Notes: generated by a model not told the origin, from the letters alone. DNA of 64,000 nucleotides from Dendrocalamus latiflorus (GCA_017311315.1 CM029653.1:41975122-42039121), one strand, 5' to 3'. Counted from the first letter of the stretch, positions 45,084-57,093 are shown. Translations and numbers: made by a program.

Positions 45084-45605
45084 GCCGGCGTCGCCGGCCG
45101 CACCGCAGGGGCACGGACGGAGAGGACGCTTGATTTTGGAGAGGACGCAGGGGCACGGACGGAGAGCACCGCAGGGGCACCAGGGAGCATGAGATGTGGT
45201 TACATAGTGGCTTGCCACAATCAATCAAGGTCTCTCTTGTACTGTTATTAAATTTTTCTCTGTATGGAAACTACTATGGAAACTATGGGTTAGGAGGGGT
45301 AGTTTCTACCGAACATTGATTGCACTCTCTCCTCTAGAAACTACCTATGGAAACTATGGGTTGGGAGTGCCCTTATAACTAAATATTTACTATAACTGAT
45401 TGAAATTGTATTATAACTGATGATGGTTTATTTGGTATAATTAAAATTTAAAAAAATTCTAAAAATAGAAAAAGGGTTAACCTATCATGTACGAATTTAG
45501 GGGAAAAATTGATAAAAGGTTGATAAGCTAGAAAAAAGATAAAATTTAGAATAGTAAATAATAAGTTAGAGGTCAGAAACCCAAATCTAAATAAGCAGAG
45601 CCTAA

Positions 45606-46574
45606 ATTTGGTTACGTCGACGTGCCGTGCACCGTACTGTCTCGCTCGCGTAATGCACGGTTGCCATCGCATGCAGATCGAAGCGAATAACTATCGGCGA
45701 GCCTGGTGCTGGAGGAGCAGTAGACAGCAACGCTACATGGCGGAATTAAGGCAGGAGCTGGATACGTGCAGGCCAAGGTGCATGTGTTAGATGATGGGTC
45801 ACTCTCCTACCTATCTAGCTAACGGGCGATTGAGCGTAGCGAGTGCGTGACTGCTTTTACGCTGCGGTGCGCTACATATAGCAGCTCATGTGCGTACGAA
45901 CTTTGCAAGGTTGCCCGGTTCGTCGGTCGTGCTGTCCACGGCGGCAAGACTGGCCGAGATAACCGAAATCTGGAAAAAAAACAGTTCCGGTTTAGAAAAA
46001 AATTTTAGACCCGTTTCAATCGAGAAATCTGAAATATGTAAATTTTAATTTTTTTTTGGATTTTCCAAAAAATTTGCTCGAAAATATTGAACGTACAATC
46101 GAATTCAAGAGATACGATCACATGGAATCAACAAAATCTCGGCAAAGTCTAAACGAACATCACTGTGAGGCTCGTGCTCGACACTATGAGGCTGTGAGGC
46201 TATCCAAGATTGGCTGCACGCTATATATGCATGCCCACACTAGTTTTGTCGTCTCTCTCCGCTAGGTAGCAGCTACGTACATGGATCGTACATCCATAGC
46301 CTATGCATCAGTAATGGACCGATCAGGACCACGTACGTACGTTGCCATCACGTATGCAGCTAGCTGCAGGCTGGGCTTCGATCGCACCCTCCGATCTCAA
46401 ATCAACGTCACGGTCGAGTACGTGCTCCACGTACATGACACAAACATTGCTGCTAGTTTCACGATTAAGTGGCTCAATTACTCACGTGCGCAATATACGA
46501 GTGCTAGCTCGATCGATGTCTGCGGACCGTCTATCCTGCCGGCAACATTCGATCTGTTGTTTTTCTACAGCAGC
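45606..46574. other. intergenic, no gene seen
   Basis: Several short ORFs, none recognisable. Rich in CGTACGTACG-type short dyads around 46330. Confidence 0.4.
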
Positions 46575-46760
46575 TAACTCTTTAAACGAAGTATCTTTTT
46601 AAGATAAGATCTACTAGTTAATTGTAGTATATATTATACTGACTTTATTTATATCGACAAAAATCAAACGTAAGTTTTAGTTACTCTGTAATCTCTCACA
46701 CGAATAGACCAAAAGTCACAAGCCACAGCCAAAAGCCACACGTTACAGTAAAAAAGAACA
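46575..46760. mobile_element. MITE family B, copy 5, inverted, edges approximate
   Basis: Reverse complement of the family: CTCTTTAAACGAAGTATCTTTTTAAG, then TTTATATCGACAAAAATCAAACG, ending AAAAAAGAACAGACC. Confidence 0.6.
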
Positions 46761-47442
46761 GACCATATATATCGAGAACACATGGTTGTATGAGTAAATT
46801 GCAGGCAGCTCGCGACCCACACGTTGCCGCAAGTTAAGCCACATGCGTGCTCACATGCATCTGCGAGGCTGGCCAGCTCTTCGTGCGCACTGACGATCGC
46901 TGATCAGCATCATTGCATGCGTATATAAACCGGGCACTTTTTGGAAAGTTTATCTGCCGATCGCTGGCTGCAGTTAGGGGTTAATTAACAGAGCCGTGCA
47001 TGCATTTAGGAGTAAACAATGTCAGCAGCCAGTTCAGTCCCTGTGCGAGCTCTGAGCTGCCCTGCTCGTGCGTACGTACGTAGATTCAGGTCCGATGAAA
47101 CCAAAGAATGCTTTGATTTGGGCTCTTGTCTTTACAGCTAAATCGATATAATTCTTAACTTCTACGTGGATCACAAATAGTTCTGTCTAATGCAGCTACT
47201 GGCTACTGCCAATCTACTTGGGATCAAAACGGCCATGCATCCATGCATGCATGCGCTGTTGCGAACATTGTTTTATGAAATCTGACAAAGGCTAATGCAT
47301 GACCTAATGTAATGCCCTGTGCCCTGACCAAGTTAGAAAGCAGATCGATGTAGATGTAATGTACTCCATGGAGCCTTTGTTGGAGCTCGGGGGGATCTCC
47401 TTTTATGTGCTAGCTCCTTTGGAAGGTGTTTGCGCACGATAA
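46761..47442. other. intergenic, no gene seen
   Basis: Contains a TATATAAACCGGGC TATA-like word (46920) with no ORF following it. Short TGCATGCATG and CGTACGTACG runs. Confidence 0.35.
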
Positions 47443-47640
47443 CTTAATTAAACCTGAGCGAGATATAGCTACAGCTAAACGGATTAAAGCAGATCCGATA
47501 TACATTCTAGCCTAAAAAACAAATAAACTTAATTAAACCTGAGAGAGATACAGCTACAGCTAAGCGGATTAAAGTAGATCACAGATAAAGCTAAGCGGAT
47601 TAAAGCAGATCCAACATACATTCTAGACCTAAAAAAACAG
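47443..47640. repeat. 85-bp tandem repeat, two to three partial copies
   Basis: CTTAATTAAACCTGAG starts copies at 47443 and 47528. AGCTAAGCGGATTAAAG.AGATC occurs again near 47590, with ACATTCTAG and CCTAAAAAAC at the end of units. Confidence 0.8.
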
Positions 47641-47868
47641 AGAAGCGGACTGTAGTTTCAGCCGTACCTAGTACCCCTACTTACTTCAGATCAGTATTGT
47701 TTCAGGACAAAGAAGGAACAGCAGAGAACGACAGGAGGAAACGGTAGAAAGCAATGCAAGGCTTGTACTGTTAACCATATATGTGGCGTTAACATTGCAA
47801 GCCTCCAAGATGTCTCCTGAGCAGGAATTCCGCATGGCTCCAGAACTCCTGGGCCAAGCTGGGCGTGC

Positions 47869-47870
<2 letters not shown>

Positions 47871-47925
<55 letters not shown>
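47871..47925. repeat. (GA)n microsatellite
   Basis: An uninterrupted run of about 27 GA units. Likely length-polymorphic. Confidence 0.97.
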
Positions 47926-47927
<2 letters not shown>

Positions 47928-47929
47928 AG

Positions 47930-49399
47930 CTAGTTAGTACAATTACTTTTCATCTTTGAAACGGGAGCCTTGTACTTGAGGATGCACATAATGCAGCTGA
48001 AAGGACAGTGGTTTTGCAAGGCCGGTGTATGTGGCCGAGAGAGCTCCACACCGACAAATGCTTTGTGCAATAAGCGTGATTTGTTTGTCGGATTTGACAT
48101 GCGTTATTTATTACCAATTTCTGCTGATGGTATAATGATAATGTAAAATTATAGATCAATTGTAGACTAACTAGTATTACACTAGCTGATTGGCCTTCGC
48201 AATTGCATGGTTTGGCATAGAATAGTGTAACTTTATGCAATCCAAATTTTCAAAATTTATATTTTGTAATCCAAATTTGAATTTGAAATATTTGATTCCA
48301 TATTTAATTAGCAAATTTTATTTTGAGATCTCTCCTTACCTGTGAAAGAGAGAAGTAGGAGGTGGATCAATCAAGTAAATTTACATCCTCAACCTTTGAA
48401 TTAAGTGTAGTGCTACCTATTTCTTTTTTCAAATTAATATATTTCTAAACCAACTATTGAATCTAAACATTAAAATAAGGGTCCACCAAATTAAGGGTTT
48501 GATTTTTTAAATTAATATATCTATAAGACAACTATAGAATCTAAGACTTTAAAATTAGGATCCACCAATTGAAGGGTCTAATGTTTTTCTCTCTCTTTTT
48601 GAGAATTTCTAATATATTTCTCTTTTCTCTTAGCAGCTGTAAAAGATGCGCCGTCGACCTTTAATATATAATAGATGTAGTATTGGAGCTGAGAAAATAA
48701 TGAGTTAATTGCACAAATGGGAGCAGGCAAACATCACTATATATAAAGTTGAATAGCTAATACTTTGGGATGTCATTGACATAATTTACCCCTCGACTTG
48801 ATTATGTGACCATTTCATTATCTTAAGAAAACACAAGTCAAAATCGCACCATCCGTTTAGCGGTCAAGCACTCAGGAAACTCCACATAACTCGGAAAATA
48901 CACACTGGCAGTGGACATCTAAGTAGGAACTAATATAAATTCATTTTTGTTTTTACACATTTACCTGACCATAGATGCCAAAAGACAAGTCATGACAAAT
49001 CAGTACTGTGAGATTAGCCAAAAAACATTGTGCATGCACATGAAAAAGATGATGGCTATCAAATCATTCACAAGTAACAATGAAATCCTATGCATAACCA
49101 CTATAAAGTTAACACAAGTTAGGCCCCACAAATACCATATTAGGCCAAAAAGCTGTGAGACGCCACATGTGGTGCAAACATAATCACATTATTTGCAACT
49201 CATTACAGACAGCAGCATCCTTACCAGAAAATTTTCTCATCTCTTCACATACATAATTCGAAGAGGAAAAAACAAGGATCATGCATGCATGCATGATTCT
49301 AATATCCATCGTTCCAAATCATAAAAAATTCCAATGGACGCTGAAAATTTTAAAAATAAAAACGAAAAAAATATTTAAGGAATAAAGAATACTCCGTGA
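47930..49399. other. intergenic, 3' side of the MATE gene
   Basis: AT-rich. A segment at 48400-48600 has two diverged copies of a CTAAGGGTCCACCAAWTRAAGGG block. The last few hundred bases probably include the 3' UTR of the minus-strand gene. Confidence 0.4.
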
Positions 49400-50992
49400 T
49401 CAACTTAGCACAGTCACCACGAGCAAGCCGTTGTCCGCCTTTACGTTGGCTGTGTCTGCATGGCGGCTTTTGATGTCGCCATCGGACTCGGCGACAGTGC
49501 GGCCGGCGCCGGTCAGCTCGCGCGCGCGAACGGCCTGCTCTGCCCAGTCTGTGCGTTGCACGGCGTGAAGCATCAGCGCCGCGCACACGAGCTGCGCGGC
49601 GAGCATGCCGGCCCACATGCCCCGGAAGTCGAGCCGCGCCGGCCATAACGCTAGCGCGAGCGCGGCCGGCATGCCGACGCCGTAGAAGGCCGAGACGTTG
49701 ATCCTTGCGGCCTTCCCCGGCCTCGCGCTGCCACGCAGCACGCCGCAACCGGCCGTCTGCGGGCAGTTGCCCAGCTCGGCCGCGCCGAGTATGGGCAGCG
49801 CCGCGGACACCAGCCGCAGGATGGCGGCGTCAGTGGTGAACGTCCGCGCCCACACACCCCTCACGGACGCAGCGAACGCGCACGCCACGAGACCGAGCGC
49901 TGCGCCGCAGGCCAGCCCGACGAGGGCCGAGAGGCGCGCGCGCTCCGGCCGCCCCGCGCCGAGTTCGTGCCCGACGCGCGTAGACACGGCGCAGCTGAGG
50001 GAGTGGGGGAAGATGTACACCAGCGACGTGGTCTGTATCAGTATCCCCATCGCCGCCACCGCTGCCTTTGGGTCGGCGAGCACGCCGCAGAGCAGCACCA
50101 TGATCTCGTACCACCACCACTCCAAGCACACGGACATGCAGCTGTGCACGGAGAGCCTCACCAAGCACACCCACTCCATCGCACCTTCCTCGGTCGGCGT
50201 CGCGCACGCGCCGGCTTTGCCATTGCCGTCATTGCCATGCATTAATCCGGAGAAGTAGACATAGGCCACAAGGAACAGCAAGAAGTTTAGGTTGGTGCAA
50301 ACGGCGCCGAGCGCGACGCCGCGGATCCCGAGATGGAGGCCTTCCACGAGGAGGCAGTTGATGGGGACGTGGAGCAGGAGCGCGGCGGCGGCGGCATACG
50401 TGAGCGGGAGCGTGATGGACTGCGCGCGGAGGTACACGCGGAGCGGGTGGATGAAGGACTGCACGACGAGGTCCGGGAGCGAGCACAGGATGAACTCGTA
50501 CGCGGCGGCCGAAATGTCGGGGTCCTGGCCTGTGGCGACGAGGACGCGGTGCATGGCGACCCAGAGCAGGCTGATGGGAACGGACGCGGCCAGGAGCAGC
50601 AAGACGGTGCGGCGGTGCGCGGCGGTGAGGACGGACGTGCGGCCTGCGCCGAACGCCTGTCCGCACACCGGGTCCATGCCGGCGGCGAGTCCGGAGAGCA
50701 CGGAGTAGCCGGTGATGTTGGCGAAGCCGAGCGCGAGGGAGCCGCCGGCGAGGGACAGGCGGCCAAGCCGGCCAAGAAAGAGCATGGACACGAGGGAGCG
50801 CATGTACATGAGCAGCCCCGCGCCGACCATCGGCATGGCGAGCCGCACGATGGAGGCCACCTCGGCGATCGCGCTGCCGTCGCCGCGCGCTCGCTTCGGC
50901 TGGTCATGCAGCGCGGGGTGGGCGGTCTCCGGCGGCGGGAGCAGAGCCTCGTGGACGTGGTGGCATTGTGCTGGCTCGGAGCAATGCCACAT
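49400..50992 (-). CDS. MATE-family multidrug and toxic compound extrusion (DETOXIFICATION) transporter, 530 aa
   Basis: Intronless, ATG at 50992 (MWHCSEPAQ). The hydrophilic N-terminal 40 residues are followed by about twelve hydrophobic segments. MATE landmarks: RLAMPMVGAGLLMYMRSLVS (TM1), GRLSLAGGSLALGFANITGY, SGLAAGMDPVCGQAFGAG, PDLVVQSFIHPLRVYLRAQ, CLEWWWYEIMVLLCG (start of the second half), STRVGHELGAGRPERA and NCPQTAGCGVLRGSARP. It is an integral membrane antiporter that exports organic compounds against H+ or Na+. The single-exon structure and the WWWYE motif point to the DTX48-56-like clade, whose members affect iron, hormone or organ-initiation phenotypes; substrate unknown. The charged tail of about 60 residues is unusual in sequence but normal in position. 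Confidence 0.95.
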   Translation of the reverse strand: MWHCSEPAQCHHVHEALLPPPETAHPALHDQPKRARGDGSAIAEVASIVRLAMPMVGAGLLMYMRSLVSMLFLGRLGRLSLAGGSLALGFANITGYSVLSGLAAGMDPVCGQAFGAGRTSVLTAAHRRTVLLLLAASVPISLLWVAMHRVLVATGQDPDISAAAYEFILCSLPDLVVQSFIHPLRVYLRAQSITLPLTYAAAAALLLHVPINCLLVEGLHLGIRGVALGAVCTNLNFLLFLVAYVYFSGLMHGNDGNGKAGACATPTEEGAMEWVCLVRLSVHSCMSVCLEWWWYEIMVLLCGVLADPKAAVAAMGILIQTTSLVYIFPHSLSCAVSTRVGHELGAGRPERARLSALVGLACGAALGLVACAFAASVRGVWARTFTTDAAILRLVSAALPILGAAELGNCPQTAGCGVLRGSARPGKAARINVSAFYGVGMPAALALALWPARLDFRGMWAGMLAAQLVCAALMLHAVQRTDWAEQAVRARELTGAGRTVAESDGDIKSRHADTANVKADNGLLVVTVLS

Positions 50993-51103
50993 CGTAGTGT
51001 GATGCGCGCGCGTGTTGTTTGGGGAGTAGTGCGCTAATGGTACGTTCTTGTTGGTGCGTAGGGTGCTATGGCCTTATGGAGAGGGAGGTTAGGGGCTTGG
51101 CCG

Positions 51104-51112
51104 TATATATAA
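51104..51112 (-). promoter_or_regulatory. TATA box of the MATE gene
   Basis: TTATATATA on the minus strand, about 112 bases upstream of the ATG. Confidence 0.6.
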
Positions 51113-51484
51113 CCGCTATGCATGATGACGTCCGTTTTTAACTTTTTCGGCGTGGGACCTACAGCAATTTAGCTCTTTCGAAAATGGTGCTTTCTTTGTG
51201 CCCACAGGTTAGGCTTCAGCATTTTTAAATATATTTTAAAATTTTGAAACCTTTCAATCTGTTTTTCTATATGATGCAAATTATGCAATTTATGGTAGTT
51301 TTTGGCACTAAAATAGATTTTGTTCATTTAAAAGTTTTCTTTTCTTTTTAATTAGGAGGTAGACACACATGAGCACACATCATGCTGCATGCTCACACAC
51401 AAGTGCGCTTTTCTAGAAACTTTGTGAGGTCGTATTCGCAAGTATATTTTTTGATTATGCCGTTAAATATGTGATTGGTCGAAG

Positions 51485-51758
51485 GCTCCACTCATTTCTG
51501 TTTGAGTTTTTGGCTTCCGGCTTATTTTTCACTATTCATAAATTTCGTTTTTCCTGACTTTTTAGTTTTTTTCGAGCTTTTTTGCCGGTTCTTTTTTCCC
51601 GTATTCGTTTGCGTTGTCCGTGATGGGTTAACTTGTTTTTTCTATTTTTAAATTTTAGTTACACCAAATAAGCCACCATCAGTTACAATGTAATTTCAGC
51701 CAATTACAGTACAATTTCAGCCATAAGCCAGTTTATTTCAGCCCAACCGAGCAGCACC
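51485..51758. mobile_element. MITE family A, copy 4, inverted
   Basis: Reverse orientation of copies 1-3: GGCTTATTTTTCACTATTCATAAATTTCG, GTGATGGGTTAAC, ACCAAATAAGCCACCATCAG, ending CAACCGAGCAGCACC before TAA. The left TSD is not clear. Confidence 0.7.
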
Positions 51759-51761
51759 TAA

Positions 51762-52330
51762 AAAGGATGAATTGCAATATCTTACTGAAATTTGTGACTT
51801 TAGTTAAAATCAAATTGTCTTAACATGCTTCTGATCATGAATAAGTTAACAGCATATTTAAGGTGTGAGGTGATGTGGCATGCCTCATCACTCATCACAA
51901 TTCAAAATGATTCATGGATGGCATATCACATGTCATCATTTTAGTTTTTCAGGTGACATGGGATGGCATTTGGTCTCCAGGTGGGAAGAGGCCTAAGGCC
52001 TATGTGGCTCATAAGCAGAAAAGATTTTCTATAGAAACGACATAATCCATAGCCGCCCAATAGAACACTATATTTCAACCGGACGGCAATAGATCACATC
52101 CTTTCATGGGATAGACCAAATTGACCAAATTAATCTGCAGGCAAAGCTAACCTTGTGCTTCTATGCTGCACCAAAATATTTTTTTAAAATAAAACCTTGA
52201 AACACATTTGGTTAATAGCAATTTCAGAATCCATGCCAATTTTTTTTACTCTGCGTAGAGATACTTTTGAACAGGAAACGTGATGATAAGTGTGCTGTGT
52301 ATGACTCATATATGGCAAGGTTAAAAGGAA
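51762..52330. other. intergenic, no gene seen
   Basis: AT-rich DNA between the family A MITE and the copia remnant. No supported ORF. Confidence 0.4.
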
Positions 52331-53335
52331 GGCGATGTGTTTGGAAAGAGGGAGTGTAGTGTACTTGTCGTAGCTACAGACTAGACAGGAAGAGAGGGGG
52401 ATCGATAGGGGAGGAAGAGAGCCAGATCTGGAGAGGTGGTGAGAATGAAGGAGATGTCCCCCCTTTGCCCCTCCTGGGGGCTTATATATATGTGAGTGGG
52501 GTAGAATGGGAAATCCCCATTCTACCCCTTAGTATTTTACAAAGGATGGGGGTACACTGGTATATTTACACTGTTATATTCCTCTACACTATTGGGCCTA
52601 TTACATGTTTGACTAGTTGCACGGCCCAGTCACGGGGGGTGGGGTCACCCCTACAACAGTACTATTGCAACTCTAATTTTGAAAAAAAGTCCTTATACGA
52701 ATGGAGTCGCTGCAATTCGGCTCCTAGGAACATGTATTTGCCGAACCTTGTAAACAAACTCGCGTGGCTCTTGTGTGACTACCGCCAGTTCCAACAATTG
52801 TTATCAGAGGGAGATTGACATGGTGACACCAGGTGCTAGATTTGAAGTGGTGAAGATCGATGAAATAGGGAACTTCAAATTATGATAGACAAAGGTGAAG
52901 GATTTGTTGGCACTACAACAATGATTGGGAGTTGAAGGAGCAGGTAACCACGATAATACGACTTTGTCTTTTGGATTAGGTCATGTATCATGTGATGGAT
53001 TTGACTTCACTGAAAGAAATTTGGGACAAATTACATACTAAGTTGATGTCCAGATCATTGATGAACAAGCTGTAACTAAAGTAGAACCTGTACAGGTTGA
53101 AGATGCAGGAGGGTACTGATCTTGCGCAGCATGTGACTGTCTTGAATAAGGTGATCACTGATATGGGGTGTCTGGAGCTGAAGATCGAAGATGAAGACAA
53201 GGCGATTATTCTGTTGTGTTCATTGTCACCTTCCAATGAACACTTGGTTACCACTTTAGTTTACGGGAAGGATACTGTCAAGGTTGACGAGATTACTATG
53301 ACTCTATTGGTGAATAATCAATAGAGGCAGAACAC
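52331..53335 (+). mobile_element. copia (Tnt1-like) remnant: LTR end, primer-binding site and gag fragment
   Basis: A probable LTR ends near 52796. It has TATATATATG, and TTCCTCTACACTATTGGGCC resembles 7080-7105. A primer-binding-site-like TGTTATCAGAGG follows at 52799, close to the TGGTATCAGAGC of plant copia elements. Then comes a gag-like frame with two in-frame stops: SLKEIWDKLHTKLMSRSLMNKL, stop, LK, stop, NLYRLKMQEGTDLAQHV, ending VYGKDTVKVDEITMTLLVNN. No pol follows. The left LTR edge is not determined. Confidence 0.75.
53097..53324 (+). pseudogene. truncated copia gag (UBN2-type) fragment
   Basis: The 75-codon open part of the broken gag above: KMQEGTDLAQHVTVLNKV, KIEDEDKAIILLCSLSPS, LVTTLVYGKDTVKVDEI. 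These are landmarks of Tnt1-like gag (MQEG, EEDKAxxLLxSLP, LLYGK). It has no zinc knuckle. Confidence 0.78.
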
Positions 53336-53339
53336 ATGT

Positions 53340-55028
53340 AAGTTCAAACTCCATTAAGTTGGTTTTGGAAATAATGACAAATATGATCATGAGACTAATA
53401 TATTTATTGATTATGATATTGCTTAGTCTCATTTGGATGAAAAGGTGAAAAACATAAGAGGCATGCATTCAATATCACATTCTTATCTTATTGCATTTCT
53501 CGGATCCGAAATATAGAATGAACTTTATCAAATAATTCAAACTTGAATATGTGCAAATGCTTTTATAATATATTTTTGTATGCACATATTTAGGAGGAGT
53601 TCACTCTATGTTTTGTGGTTTCATTAATATTGATCCATATTTCATTTTCACATATTAATGATCCTTACTTTGAAACATATTCCTTAAGTATATATAGCTT
53701 GTGTAGTTCATATATGCTCATAATCGGGTTGTCATCTAGTTCCTCCATTATATGTTGATGGTGGATGATTAATGACAATTGGATGAGTAAACTTTGCTTT
53801 GAAAGTTTATTCTAGAGTATATAATTATTGTGTATATGTTGTATACTCACAATTCAATTTTTATCTTATTATTTGTTGAGATTGTCATGAATTACCAAAA
53901 AAGAAAGATTATAGAATCTAGTACCTCCATTATGTGTTAATGGTGAAGATTGGTAATTGATGGCAACTGTTTTGTGGACTAACATTTTCCATAAGTTGGA
54001 TGAATAGGTTAGATTCCACAAATAAGAAAAACTTGGGATAACTTTATGTGCTGAAGATCATCAAGTCAAGAAGAAGACTCATTATGTGTTGATCAAGTCC
54101 AAGAGGAGATGATTATATGTTGATCATTAAGTCAAGTGAAGACCCATCATGTGTTGATGAAGTCAAATGAAGGATGCATCATATATTGATGCATGTAAAG
54201 ATGATAACCTGGACTTGAAGTGTAGATGTGAGTCATCAAATTTCAAGGGGATGCACAAGGCAAAGGTATGGCTAGCTAAGGCTAAAGATGTACCCCTAGT
54301 TATTTATTGATCTTGGTGTTTGGTTGGAAGACTGTGTTGCTAGTATAGGTTGCTGTACTGTTAAGAGGGGTCATGTCTAGTAGCTTGAGTCTCATCATAT
54401 GTTGATAGCTCAATCTCATTTGCACTAGCTGTCCTTGGCATGAGGCTTGTATTTGCAAATGTGTTTTGCAAATAGTTGAATCTCATGTGTTGAATCCTTG
54501 TAATATGAGATTATACATTGCGAATATATTTTGTAAGTGTTTGAAGTCCATATTTTCATTCTTTGCAGTATGAGACTTACATTTGCAAATATGTTTCTGC
54601 AAATGTTTGAAGCTCATATGTACAATCATTGTGTCATGATTTTAAAAGTGGGTAAATATATTTTGCAACTTGTTATGATATGGTGGTTTGCAAATGTGTT
54701 TTGCAAAATCTGTTGAAGTATATGCACTTCTCAGGGAAATCGGAACTACTGTAGTGTATTTTGTGTTACTACTGCTAGTTGGAACTACCGGCATTATAAT
54801 CACAGAACTACCATGTCTGTTGGTGGTTGGAAGGTCTATGTGGTCGAGAACTATTGTGGTCAAATCAATATGGTCGAAGGAATTTTCTATTGTTTTCTTA
54901 ATTCTATAGTTTTAATAATATAATAGATATTATAGATGCATTTGATTGGAACTGTAGGAGTAACAAGTAATGCCATTGATCTCGCTTTAGGAAAGGCTTC
55001 CTTTTCCCATTAGATCTACCTCCGTCCC
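53340..55028. other. AT-rich repetitive DNA resembling a Sirevirus-type LTR
   Basis: Starts with TTGGTTTTGGAAATAATGACAAAT and later carries repeated CATCATGTGTTGATG words (54060-54190), TTTGCAAATRTGTTTTGCAAA words (54440-54710) and GGAACTACCGGCATT words (54780). These are reminiscent of long LTRs of plant Sireviruses, but no boundary or coding region was found. Confidence 0.4.
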
Positions 55029-57093
55029 TAAGGGCTTGTACAACCCCATAGACGGTGTCGTCTTTATGCCGCCAGCACACCAGAATCAGCCGACGTGGAA
55101 GCAATAAACCGAAGCCGTCCTCTCGTGAGGCGACGACATGCGCTCGTGCTCCCAGGCGAAACGCCGGAGTTCTCTCGCGTTGTACGAGTCGTCGTCTCCT
55201 CCGACGCGGAGCGGATCCAGATGTGGGCGCGCGAAAATGGCAGCTCCCTCCTTCCAAGCGCGCCAGATCCGGAAGAGCCAGGGTGCGACGGCGGCTCGGA
55301 AGAGCAAGGGCGTAGAGCAGCGTCTTCATCGGCGGGAGCAACGTCTTCACCGGCGCCCCCACATCGTCGGCGGTACACTGTCAGACGTGACCTAGGCGAG
55401 GAGCAGAGGTGGCCGGCCCGGCAGGGGATTGGGTCCGCGGGGGAAACCGGGGAGGCGAGCAAGAGGCAGCCGACACCTGGCAGGGGATTGGAGCCGGGGA
55501 GGCGAGCAAGAGGCAGCATTAGGAGGGGTTTGCGTCAGGCTCAGCTGCTGGTTAGGGAAGGAGGAGCAAGGAGCAATAGGACGCAAGCGAGGAACTCAAA
55601 CATCAAAATAATAGGGCATAAGGTGGATTCTTTCCTCTTGTTTTCACTGCTTTTACTTCTTTTCTGCAGCAGCAAAATGATTTGTGTTTCTGCAAGTGAA
55701 GCCAAGGAGAAGCAGCAGGAAAACATCAAGGAAGGAGGAAAGAGGTAGTTGGGTTGCTATAAATATGTGCCTATGCTTTTAGAGAGCTTGAATTAGGTAG
55801 TAGAAGTTCAGTGAATCAATTTCACTTGAATAGATTAGTTAATCGAGAATGGGATTTTCCTTCCAAAAAGTTAAGAATAGGATTCAAAACAGATTCACAA
55901 AGATTAGTGTAGTGTCAGAAATGAGGACAAGTCTTGAACTAGTAATTTTAACTGAAATAACTTAAAAGGATTATGAGCTCAAAAGTGTAGTGTCATCCAC
56001 AATACCACAAAGATTAGTGCCTTGGTTGGAAATGTAGCCATGGTATTAAATGGCAACCATCCTAATTCCAAAGAAAATGCTTGCGTTTTTTGTAATGCTA
56101 ATTTTAATTGTGGAGTGAGGCAAATAAAACTTTGTAGTATATATATTGATCTGCTCAGAATGAACTAGCACAATGTTAATTTTAATTGTGGAGTGAGGCA
56201 AAGTCTACTGGTCCCTCAATGTTAACAGTATACTTTTCTTGTGTAAAATCACACAAATCAGATCTGTCCAAGCTAGCCGCAACAATTTTAGTATATAGGA
56301 AATGAGAGCAAATTAGGACTGGTCTCTCCAAATACCCTTCTTGTGTTCCTCATGTAGCATTAGATGAGCATGTTAGCATGACCTGAAATGACTGTTAGCA
56401 TGTTATCAGAATGAATGTTAGCATGTTAGCAGACTGTATTCCCTTGGAATGGGAAGAAATGATGATCGTTTTTTAGAGTATATCTATATGTAGATGACAT
56501 GTGTTGCTGGATTTTATTTTCACTAAGCTTTTGAAATAACTCAGCTACCAAGTAAAATTGCACTATCTGTTTAGTGCAGTGCCAACAGATTGTAGGGCAG
56601 AGTGCAATAATATGTTCTTCTTATTCAGCTGTTAGGGATCCAACAAAATTTTGCAGTGCCTATCCTTGAGTGTGGATAGTTTGACATGCTGTGGATTGGC
56701 TAGGATGGCACCTCCACTTTTTCAGAGAAGAGCAATAAATCGATAGCCTTGTTTTTATAGAAGCAACTGCTGCAAAATTTGCTTTCCTATGGCTGTATCA
56801 CTGTATACTCCCAGAAAATCTTGTAATTGGTATTCTGATGTTACTGCTAAAATTATTCGGAGAAGGTTATCTTTTCATCTAGCTGATTGTTCCAAGAAAA
56901 CTGTTTGATACCTGCAGAAATCTGCTGGAGGAGTCCTGCTACCGAAATCTGCTATACTCCCACTATGTTGCACTGTTCATGCCAGATTTTATCGGTTGGT
57001 GCTGATGTCAGTGAAGTCGAAGCTGGAAAGAAGGTAACCAAAATATTTCTTCTTTTTCTCATGGAAGTATGGAACTCTTCTTGATGCTTCAAA

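Larger units (their letters stand above)
44242..45372. mobile_element. non-autonomous Harbinger-like element carrying DUF1677 gene fragments (1131 bp)
   Basis: Termini are GGGCAGTTCCAACCC and GGGTTGGGAGTGCCC, an imperfect 15-bp inverted repeat. They are flanked by TTA (44239-44241 and 45373-45375), the PIF/Harbinger target. Outer 130-150 bp are AT-rich MITE-like sequence (GGTAGTTTC, TAATGAGGAAAGAGG). The centre (about 44466-45120) is GC-rich host-derived DNA containing two tandem copies of part of a DUF1677 gene. No transposase inside. Confidence 0.85.
44205..45602. mobile_element. MITE family A, copy 3, split by a Harbinger-like element
   Basis: The left arm (about 44205-44241) reads GCCCGCTCGGTTTAGACTTGAG to GATGGCTTA. 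The right arm (45373-45602) reads TTATAACTAAATATTTAC, then ACTGATGATGGTTTATTTGG and the family tail ending AAATAAGCAGAGCC. Joined across TTA, the arms give the normal family A order. The outer edges are less certain than the inner ones. Confidence 0.65.

Noticed and set aside
44399..45133. 244-codon ORF reading through DUF1677 copy 1
   Set aside because: Only residues covering copy 1 are gene-like; the rest is an out-of-frame reading of copy 2 and filler. Treated as a transposon-borne fragment.
44324..45228. Long minus-strand ORFs across the same GC-rich block
   Set aside because: Antisense shadows with arginine/alanine runs.
55095..55748. 217-codon ORF at the left of the Harbinger element, as the missing Myb-like ORF
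   Set aside because: No Myb/SANT tryptophan pattern; GC-rich low-complexity sequence turning into intergenic AT-rich DNA.
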